NCBI GenBank assembly: GCA_050299335.1 | Contig: JBNKVT010000060.1 | Span: 1-26,583 of the forward strand | Direction of reading: 5' to 3' | Source of the DNA: JBNKVT01 sp050299335 | GTDB taxonomy: Bacteria > Pseudomonadota > Alphaproteobacteria > Rhodobacterales > Rhodobacteraceae | DNA length: 26,583 bases | Shown here: positions 6,931 through 12,186 of the stretch, piece by piece | Layout of the letters: each line of letters begins with the position of its first letter | Numbering within the stretch: position 1 is the stretch's first letter | Made by a program: the position numbers and the translations under genes | The notes under the pieces: generated by a model | Seen by the model: the letters and a program-made list of their open reading frames with translations, nothing else | Database searches by the model: none | Told to the model about the DNA's origin: nothing

Positions 6931-7584
6931 ATGGTCAGCCTCGAAATCATCTCCGACCCCGTCTGCCCCTGGTGCTATATCGGCAAGGCCCGCCTCGAAC
7001 GCGCCCTCGAGGCCCGGCCCGCCCACCCGTTCGAGATCGCCTGGCGACCTTTCCAGCTGAATCCGGACATGCCGCCGGAGGGCATGGACCGGCAAGAGTA
7101 TCTCGACACCAAGTTTGGCGGGCCGGAAAAGGCGCGGCGCGCCTACGATCATGTCGAGGCGACTGCCCGGGCCTCGGGTCTCGAGTTTCATATCGACCGG
7201 ATCACCCGCACCCCCAACACGCTCGACGCCCACCGCCTGATCCGCTGGGCCCGTGACGAGGGCTGCCAGACGCCGCTGGTCTCGCAGCTCTTCCGCCGCT
7301 ATTTCCGGGACGGCCAGGATATCGGCGATCACGCCGTTCTCTGCGCGGCGGCGGACTCCGTCGGCATGGACCCCGAAATGGTGGCCCGGCTGCTGGACAG
7401 CGACAACGACGTCGAGGATGTCCGCGCCGAAGACGCCGGTGCCCGTGAGATGGGTGTGCAGGGTGTGCCGCTGTTTCTTGTCGCCCGCAAATACGCTCTC
7501 TCCGGGGCACAGGAGACAGATCTGTGGCTGCGCGCCATAGACGAAATCCTCGAAAAAGAGGCGGTGCCGGCAGCCAATGCCTAA
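6931..7584 (+). CDS. DsbA-family oxidoreductase, FrnE-like
   Basis: This is a 217-residue thioredoxin-fold protein of the FrnE / 2-hydroxychromene-2-carboxylate isomerase branch of the DsbA family. The redox motif CPWC lies at residues 12-15 in DPVCPWCYIGKARLE. A helical insert follows (about 60-150), with TPNTLDAHRLIRWA matching the conserved family block. GVQGVPLFL (about 175-183) supplies the cis-proline next to the active site. There is no signal peptide, so it should act in the cytoplasm, probably as a disulfide oxidoreductase or isomerase related to thiol stress. Start ATG 6931 is preceded by AAGGGAG. A frame extension upstream runs into the palindrome cluster and is rejected. The exact substrate is unknown. 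Confidence 0.88.
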   Translation: MVSLEIISDPVCPWCYIGKARLERALEARPAHPFEIAWRPFQLNPDMPPEGMDRQEYLDTKFGGPEKARRAYDHVEATARASGLEFHIDRITRTPNTLDAHRLIRWARDEGCQTPLVSQLFRRYFRDGQDIGDHAVLCAAADSVGMDPEMVARLLDSDNDVEDVRAEDAGAREMGVQGVPLFLVARKYALSGAQETDLWLRAIDEILEKEAVPAANA

Positions 7585-7614
7585 CCCTCGGGAGCGGGAT
7601 GGCGGTTCCGGGGA

Positions 7615-7660
7615 CCGCATTTTTTCGAAAAATGCGGCCGAAATATTTGAAATATTTCGG
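7615..7660. repeat. Double-hairpin element, copy A
   Basis: Two adjacent near-perfect hairpins: CCGCATTTTT (7615-7624) with AAAAATGCGG (7628-7637), then CCGAAATATTT (7638-7648) with AAATATTTCGG (7650-7660). The same layout occurs at 10455-10499 with different but still complementary stem bases. It sits about 30 bases after the FrnE-like gene and may act as a transcription terminator. Confidence 0.75.
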
Positions 7661-7815
7661 TTCCGGCCCGTGCCACGGGCACCGCGCGTCCCCCTTAGCG
7701 CCAATCCGGTCAGATCGTTGCATTTTCACGACACTTTGGTTCGAACCGGGGTCGCGTTGCAGTTTCCTTCACCAATGTGACCTGTAAACGCGCCGCGGTC
7801 CGCTATATATCAAGC

Positions 7816-8175
7816 ATGATGGGACGATGTGTCACGATAATGGCCTGTCTCGGTCTTGCGCTTCCGGCCTTCGCCGGCGAGGCGGATGTGGTCGGGGCAA
7901 GGGCGCTGAAGACCGGGGATACCTGGCGCTTTGATGTCACCGTGCGCCATGCCGATACCGGCTGGGACCATTATGTCGATGGATGGGGGGTCTATACGCC
8001 TGACGGGCGGCAAATCGGTTACCGCGAGCTTCTGCATCCGCATGAGAACGAGCAGCCTTTCACCCGTTCGCTGAGCGGCGTCCGCGTTCCCGAAGGCGTC
8101 ACCCAGGTCATCATTCGCGCTCATGACAGTGTTCATGGCGATGGCGGGCGCAGCGTTACCCTCACCCTGAAGTGA
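7816..8175 (+). CDS. Small secreted hypothetical protein
   Basis: This is a 119-residue protein with an N-terminal signal peptide: a short basic start (MMGRC), a hydrophobic core (VTIMACLGLALPAFA) and a likely cleavage after AFA, giving a mature protein of about 95 residues in the periplasm. The mature part is rich in strand-like segments (TWRFDVTVRHADTGWDHYVD, QVIIRAHDSVHGDGG, SVTLTLK) and looks like a small beta-sandwich. I recall similar uncharacterised proteins in Rhodobacterales but know no function. The frame is open from 7777; I chose the first of two adjacent ATGs (7816, 7819) because the signal peptide begins there. No good ribosome site is visible. Histidine-rich stretches could bind metal, which is speculation. 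Confidence 0.72.
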   Translation: MMGRCVTIMACLGLALPAFAGEADVVGARALKTGDTWRFDVTVRHADTGWDHYVDGWGVYTPDGRQIGYRELLHPHENEQPFTRSLSGVRVPEGVTQVIIRAHDSVHGDGGRSVTLTLK

Positions 8176-8210
8176 ACCGCTGCTTTCGCTTTCACAGTTT
8201 CGGTTCTCAA

Positions 8211-8261
8211 GAGGGCATTCGGCTGGCGACGCGGCGTTGATCCGCCGCCGGCCACGCCCTC
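8211..8261. terminator. Candidate bidirectional terminator between convergent genes
   Basis: GAGGGC (8211-8216) pairs with GCCCTC (8256-8261), enclosing CGGCG (8232-8236) with CGCCG (8243-8247). It lies between two convergent genes, the expected place for a shared terminator. There is no clear T-run, so confidence is limited. Confidence 0.4.
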
Positions 8262-8270
8262 GTTCCGGTC

Positions 8271-9152
8271 TCAGGCTGCCAGCCGCGGCCGCAGCCGGTC
8301 CAGCCAGCCGAGGGCGGCGCCCATCGAGACCGTCTCCGACAGCATGTCCGCCGCATCGCGCTTGATCACCGGATCGTCGCTGCCCTTGAGCACCCCAAGA
8401 AGCGCCAGCCGCGCATGTCCGCCCATGGTCCAGATCGCGTCGTGACGGGACTGGATAGGGGCTGCGGGGTCGGGCAGATATCCATAGCGGGAGAAATCCT
8501 CGCCATAGAGCGCCGTCACCCGGTCCCGCGTCGCCTTGTCGTCGAAATAGCCGCGGTATTTCTGATTGGCGCCGGTGCCGTGAACCTGGGCGCTCGGGAT
8601 CGCTGTCGCGGCGTCGCCGAAGACCTGATGCAGCACGGTCGCCATATCCTGATCCATGCATTCCAGATGGCCGATGAAATTCGGCGTCACCAGCCCCGCA
8701 AGCACGTTCAGACATTGCGGCCGCCAATGGGGGTCCAGTTCCAGCGGGTCGTCGCCGGCGATGGCCTCGACAAAGGCGCCAAAGCCGATTTCCGTCCCCG
8801 GCGCGAAGCCGTAGCGGCCATCGAACCAGGACCGCGTGTCGTCATCCTGGGCGCAGATCTTGTTGAGATAGGCCGAAACCACCCGCGCGAACGGATTTCG
8901 CACGAAGGTGAAGACCTGCGCCCGTTCGGCCCAGCCTAGCCAGCCGATGCGGTTGTGAAAGGGCGAGGCGGCGAGGTCGTGGATATCGGCGATCTCGCGC
9001 GGCGCGATATCGCGGATGCGCGACCAGAGGGTCAGCTTGACCGTCGAACAGCCCACTTTCGGGTTGTTGAGATAGACGAGATTGGTCCGTTTATTGGCCC
9101 GCACCGCCTGGCGGACCAGCCTCAGGAACGGATCGGTTTTGTCGCTGTCCAC
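8271..9152 (-). CDS. Sulfotransferase family 2 protein
   Basis: These enzymes move a sulfuryl group from PAPS to a sugar or other acceptor. The protein shows the 5'-phosphosulfate loop in LVYLNNPKVGCSTVK (about 25-39), with the lysine, serine and threonine that contact PAPS, and the 3'-phosphate motif in FVRNPFARVVSAYLNK (about 82-97). FIGHLECMDQD fits the following family block. The start is uncertain. I use GTG 9150-9152 (293 residues), because residues encoded upstream of it look non-coding; the frame is open to another GTG at 9272. There is no membrane segment. Bacterial members modify surface polysaccharides or lipids, but no glycan genes lie nearby, so the acceptor is unknown. Confidence 0.8.
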   Translation of the reverse strand: MDSDKTDPFLRLVRQAVRANKRTNLVYLNNPKVGCSTVKLTLWSRIRDIAPREIADIHDLAASPFHNRIGWLGWAERAQVFTFVRNPFARVVSAYLNKICAQDDDTRSWFDGRYGFAPGTEIGFGAFVEAIAGDDPLELDPHWRPQCLNVLAGLVTPNFIGHLECMDQDMATVLHQVFGDAATAIPSAQVHGTGANQKYRGYFDDKATRDRVTALYGEDFSRYGYLPDPAAPIQSRHDAIWTMGGHARLALLGVLKGSDDPVIKRDAADMLSETVSMGAALGWLDRLRPRLAA

Positions 9153-9467
9153 CGCCGGTGACCCCGATATAGTTGAGAAGACGGGACAGGGTGCATCCCG
9201 CCTTTCTTTTTCGGGCCGATTGCTTAACTTTTCGTTTACGCCGGGCGCGGTCCTGTCCCGTGGCGGCGGCACGATGCCATGCTGTCCGCGATCCGGATTT
9301 CCGCCGGGAACGCGCCCCGTTGTCCCGCCTGGAGCGTTCCTCGCCCCGTGCGGACGGCGGTCCGTGACAACACATTGTTGCCGGTGCCGGGTTTGTCACC
9401 GGGCGCAAAACCGTGTCTATTCGCGACAAGGTTCGATTTCTGCCCATTCCGATCTGAAAGGACGACG
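9153..9467. other. Divergent intergenic stretch before the glutathione transferase gene
   Basis: If the sulfotransferase starts at the later GTG, this stretch is non-coding. It holds a candidate promoter for the rightward gene and an inverted repeat GTGACAA (9364-9370) with TTGTCAC (9393-9399) that overlaps that promoter's -35 box and could be an operator. Confidence 0.4.
9393..9421 (+). promoter_or_regulatory. Candidate sigma-70 promoter of the YghU-like gene
   Basis: TTGTCA (9393-9398, five of six matches to the -35 consensus) and TCTATT (9416-9421, four of six to the -10) are 17 bases apart and lie about 45 bases before the start codon. Confidence 0.45.
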
Positions 9468-10334
9468 ATGACCGACACCTATTCCCCGCCCGAGGTCTGG
9501 ACCTGGGATGCCGAAAACGGTGGCGAGTTCGCCAAGATCAACCGCCCCATCGCCGGGCCGACCCATGACAAGGACCTGCCGGTCGGCAAGCACCCGTTGC
9601 AGCTCTATTCGCTGGCCACGCCCAATGGCGTCAAGGTGACCGTGTTGCTGGAGGAGTTGCTCGCCGCGGGCCATTCCGGGGCCGAATACGATGCTTGGCT
9701 GATCCGCATCGGCGAGGGCGACCAGTTCGGCTCGGGCTTTGTCGCGGCCAATCCCAATTCCAAGATCCCGGCCCTTGTCGACCGTTCCGGATCTGAGCCG
9801 GTCCGTGTCTTCGAAAGCGGCGCGATCCTGCTTTACCTCGCCGACAGGTTCGGTGCCTTCATCCCCGGGGACCACGCCGGTCGCACCGAATGCCTGAACT
9901 GGCTGTTCTGGCAGATGGGCTCGGCCCCGTATCTGGGCGGCGGATTCGGACATTTCTACAGATACGCGCCGGAAAAATTCGAATATCCGATCAACCGGTT
10001 CACGATGGAAGCCAAGCGCCAGCTTGACGTGCTCGACCGGCAACTGGCCGAGCGCGAATATATCGCGGGTGATACCTTCACCATTGCCGATATGGCGATC
10101 TGGCCGTGGTATGGCGGGGTGGCGATGGGGACGGTTTACGACGCGGCGAAATTTCTCGATACCGGGAGTTACAGGAATGTGCTGCGCTGGGCCGAACAGA
10201 TCGCCGAGCGCCCGGCGGTGAAGCGGGGGCGCATGGTGAACCGGACCTTCGGTGAGCTGTCCGAACAGCTTCACGAGCGCCATGACGCAGGCGACTTCGA
10301 GACCCGGACCCAGGACAAGCTTGAGAGGACCTGA
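9468..10334 (+). CDS. yghU: Glutathione S-transferase, YghU type (disulfide-bond oxidoreductase)
   Basis: This is a nu-class glutathione transferase homologue. YghU-type enzymes bind two glutathione molecules and reduce disulfides and organic peroxides in the cytoplasm. It has 288 residues, the same as E. coli YghU. It has the long N-terminal extension (MTDTYSPPEVWTWDAENGGE), the catalytic-loop sequence TPNGVKVTVLLEEL (about 51-64), the cis-proline region NPNSKIPALVD (about 95-105) and ESGAILLYLADR (about 116-127) for the glutathione gamma-glutamyl group. The C-terminal helical domain includes YIAGDTFTIADMAIWPW, a conserved folding motif. Start ATG 9468 follows AAAGGA at good spacing. The frame is open further upstream, but that part is not family-like. 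It appears monocistronic. Confidence 0.93.
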   Translation: MTDTYSPPEVWTWDAENGGEFAKINRPIAGPTHDKDLPVGKHPLQLYSLATPNGVKVTVLLEELLAAGHSGAEYDAWLIRIGEGDQFGSGFVAANPNSKIPALVDRSGSEPVRVFESGAILLYLADRFGAFIPGDHAGRTECLNWLFWQMGSAPYLGGGFGHFYRYAPEKFEYPINRFTMEAKRQLDVLDRQLAEREYIAGDTFTIADMAIWPWYGGVAMGTVYDAAKFLDTGSYRNVLRWAEQIAERPAVKRGRMVNRTFGELSEQLHERHDAGDFETRTQDKLERT

Positions 10335-10358
10335 GGTCTGACAGGGATGGCAAGGGGC

Positions 10359-10379
10359 GATGGGTGCTGAGCACCCATC
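10359..10379. repeat. 21-bp palindrome, copy 1
   Basis: GATGGGTGC (10359-10367) and GCACCCATC (10371-10379) are exact complements around TGA. The same arms recur around GGA at 11566-11586. It lies 25 bases after the YghU-like stop and could serve as a terminator stem or a repeat element. Confidence 0.75.
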
Positions 10380-10454
10380 CTTGTATATTGCTTCTACCTT
10401 TTCCTGAGGCGAGGATTGGGTGTGCGGAGAGAGGTGGCCGAAGCCAGGGGGCAG

Positions 10455-10499
10455 CGCAGTCTTTGAAAGACTGCGGCCGAAATTTTTGAAAAATTTCGG
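10455..10499. repeat. Double-hairpin element, copy B
   Basis: CGCAGTCTTT (10455-10464) pairs with AAAGACTGCG (10466-10475), then CCGAAATTTTT (10477-10487) pairs with AAAAATTTCGG (10489-10499). This is the same architecture as 7615-7660, with paired substitutions in both stems. It lies at the 3' side of two convergent genes (yghU-like and VOC). Confidence 0.75.
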
Positions 10500-10508
10500 A
10501 GGCGGGCT

Positions 10509-10889
10509 TCAGCCGCCTTCGCCGGTCAGGTCTTCGGCAAGCATCAGGGCGTTGCCGTCGGGGTCGTAGAAGGTGGCGGTCTTGACCATGCCTTCGATGA
10601 CGTCGGTGGGGCCGTCGAAGCGGACCTTGGCCTCCTCCAGCTTGCTGCGGGCGGTGTCGAGGTCGGCGGTGCCGAAGACCGGGACGCAATTGCCGGGGAC
10701 GGGCTCGGTGTGCTCGCCGAGGCCGATTGTCACGCCCGGCGTTTTGGTTTGCAGTTCGGACCAGCCGGCCTCGTCGGCATGGTAGAGCAATTCGAAACCC
10801 AGCATCTTGCCGTACCAGTCGGCGCTGGTATGGCGGTCGCGGACCGACAGGGCGATGTTGATGGTGTCATTCAATTCGGCGATCGCCAT
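10509..10889 (-). CDS. VOC (glyoxalase/bleomycin-resistance fold) family protein
   Basis: This is a 126-residue single-unit vicinal-oxygen-chelate protein. It has the two beta-alpha-beta-beta-beta modules: INIALSVRDRHTSADWYGKMLGFELLYH (about 10-37) is the first, with the typical xxxWYxxxLGF block, and the second ends with TATFYDPDGNALMLAED, the usual DPDGN turn and metal-ligand glutamate region. Family members act as glyoxalases, dioxygenases or drug-binding proteins; which one applies cannot be told. The ribosome site AGGAGGG is strong. It is transcribed divergently from an HxlR-type regulator across a 39-base gap containing a palindrome, so it is probably that regulator's target. Confidence 0.88.
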   Translation of the reverse strand: MAIAELNDTINIALSVRDRHTSADWYGKMLGFELLYHADEAGWSELQTKTPGVTIGLGEHTEPVPGNCVPVFGTADLDTARSKLEEAKVRFDGPTDVIEGMVKTATFYDPDGNALMLAEDLTGEGG

Positions 10890-10911
10890 GGGGTTTCCCT
10901 CCTGAAAAAAA

Positions 10912-10924
10912 TATAGTAACTATA
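10912..10924. promoter_or_regulatory. Probable operator in the VOC/HxlR divergent region
   Basis: TATAGT (10912-10917) and ACTATA (10919-10924) form a 13-bp palindrome around one A. It is the only AT-rich part of the 39-base divergent region and lies four bases before the regulator's start codon. It is also -10-like on both strands, so binding there would block both promoters. Confidence 0.55.
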
Positions 10925-10928
10925 CTTT

Positions 10929-11453
10929 ATGGACATTGAAGCGCTTGTCAACCTCACGTCTCGGGCCTGGTCGCTGCCGATCCTGGCCCGGCTGCATGAC
11001 GGGGTGCCGGGGCGGCAGGCGCCTTTGCTGGCGGCGACGGGGGCGGGGCGGACGGCGTTCGCGCAGAGCATGGTGCATCTGATCGATCTGGGGCTGATGG
11101 AGCGGAACCCGGGGCACGGGCATCCGCTCAGGCCGGAGTTTAGGCTGACGGCGCGGGGGGTGCCGGTGGCGGCGCTGGCGCATCGGGTGTTGAGCGTTTC
11201 GGGGGAGCGGGATCAGGACCTGTTGCGCCGGGCCTGGACGCTGCCGGTGCTGACGACCTTGCAGAGGCCGCGGCATTTCACCGGGATCAGGCGGGATCTT
11301 GGGGGGATCACCGATAGGGCGCTGTCGCAGTCGCTGCGGGGGCTGGAGGAGCGGGACTGGGTGCGGCGCAGCGTCAGCGATGCGGCGCGGCCACCGAGGC
11401 CGGTTTATTGCGCGGTGAATGCGGGGGAGGCGATCAGCGGGTTGCTTGGGTAG
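10929..11453 (+). CDS. HxlR-type winged-helix regulator with two tandem domains
   Basis: This is a 174-residue transcription regulator. HxlR proteins are normally about 100-120 residues with one winged helix and bind DNA as dimers. This one contains two similar modules. The first (about 14-75) starts WSLPILARLHDG and ends EFRLTARG. The second (about 100-165) starts WTLPVLTTLQRP, includes HFTGIRRDLGGITDRALSQS, and ends PVYCAVNAG. The second matches the family better; the first looks degenerate. A fused dimer acting on one palindrome is a reasonable inference. It is divergent from the VOC gene and its start lies almost at the palindrome, so its mRNA would have a very short leader. Only one cysteine is present, so a two-cysteine redox switch within the chain is not possible. 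Confidence 0.75.
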   Translation: MDIEALVNLTSRAWSLPILARLHDGVPGRQAPLLAATGAGRTAFAQSMVHLIDLGLMERNPGHGHPLRPEFRLTARGVPVAALAHRVLSVSGERDQDLLRRAWTLPVLTTLQRPRHFTGIRRDLGGITDRALSQSLRGLEERDWVRRSVSDAARPPRPVYCAVNAGEAISGLLG

Positions 11454-11460
11454 AAGCGGC

Positions 11461-11541
11461 GTAGGGTACGTGATTTCACGCACCTTTGGCGGGGGAAAAA
11501 CGGGAGTTCCGGCGGGCGGTGCGTGCGAGCACGCACCCTAC
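11461..11541. repeat. Composite palindromic repeat between convergent genes
   Basis: GTAGGGTACGTG (11461-11472) is complementary, with one mismatch, to CACGCACCCTAC (11530-11541). Within it, CGTG/CACG (11469-11472, 11477-11480) and GGTGCGTGC/GCACGCACC (11518-11526, 11529-11537) form smaller hairpins. It looks like a repetitive element lying between the convergent regulator and soxG. Confidence 0.65.
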
Positions 11542-11565
11542 GGGCGTTGCGGAGACGCGAAAGGT

Positions 11566-11586
11566 GATGGGTGCGGAGCACCCATC
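11566..11586. repeat. 21-bp palindrome, copy 2
   Basis: The arms GATGGGTGC (11566-11574) and GCACCCATC (11578-11586) are identical to those at 10359-10379, with GGA instead of TGA in the centre. It lies 30 bases from the soxG stop. Confidence 0.75.
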
Positions 11587-11616
11587 GCCCGTGTCGGTGC
11601 CCGGGACCGTGATGGG

Positions 11617-12174
11617 CTACATCGCGGCTGCGGCGGCCAGTTCCCGGCAGCCGGTTTCCAGCGTCTGGGCGACGAAGGGGGCGAAGCTGTTCCAGACATC
11701 CATCGAGAAACCGGTTTCGCTGTCGCGCCACAGCACGATTGTCACGCCGTCGAAGACCGTGCGGCGGGCCTCTCCCGGAGCGATGCTGGCGATGTCGCGC
11801 GGGCAGGCGAGGGTCAGGAGGTCGGCCGCAGCAGGACCGTCGATCTCGAAGCGGATCTCGCGGCCCGAGATATCGACGGCGCTGTGGGGCAGGGCAGGGG
11901 ACAGGGCAGCGAGGGCCTGAAGGGTCTCCGGCAGCCGGGTTTGCGGCAGGGTCACCAGCCATTCGTCGGGACCGAGGCAGGCAACCATCAGCTCGCCGGA
12001 TCGGGCACAGGTGCCGATCCTGGCGGGCAGGTCGAGGCCAAGCGCGGCGCCGAGGGCCGCGAACTCGCCTCGGGCGCGGAGCGAGAGACGTCCCAGGAGC
12101 GGCACGGTCCGCACGCGGGCCTCCGGGGTCTCGGCGATCGTCTCTTGTGTCAGGAAGGAAAGGGGGGACGGCAT
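11617..12174 (-). CDS. soxG: Sarcosine oxidase gamma subunit
   Basis: This is the small structural subunit of heterotetrameric sarcosine oxidase, a cytoplasmic flavoenzyme. It has 185 residues, within the usual range. The sequence is GcvT-like: RLSLRARGEFAALGAALGL, then a CLGPDEWLVTLP block (about 66-77), which is highly characteristic of SoxG, and SAVDISGREIRFEIDGPAAADLL. RDSETGFSMDVWNSFAPFV near the end matches the family C-terminus. It starts 12 bases after the soxA stop with a CGGAG site, as the last gene of the soxBDAG operon. Downstream, towards 11460, lie palindromic repeats that may end the transcript. Confidence 0.93.
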   Translation of the reverse strand: MPSPLSFLTQETIAETPEARVRTVPLLGRLSLRARGEFAALGAALGLDLPARIGTCARSGELMVACLGPDEWLVTLPQTRLPETLQALAALSPALPHSAVDISGREIRFEIDGPAAADLLTLACPRDIASIAPGEARRTVFDGVTIVLWRDSETGFSMDVWNSFAPFVAQTLETGCRELAAAAAM

Positions 12175-12186
12175 CGGGGGCTCCGG

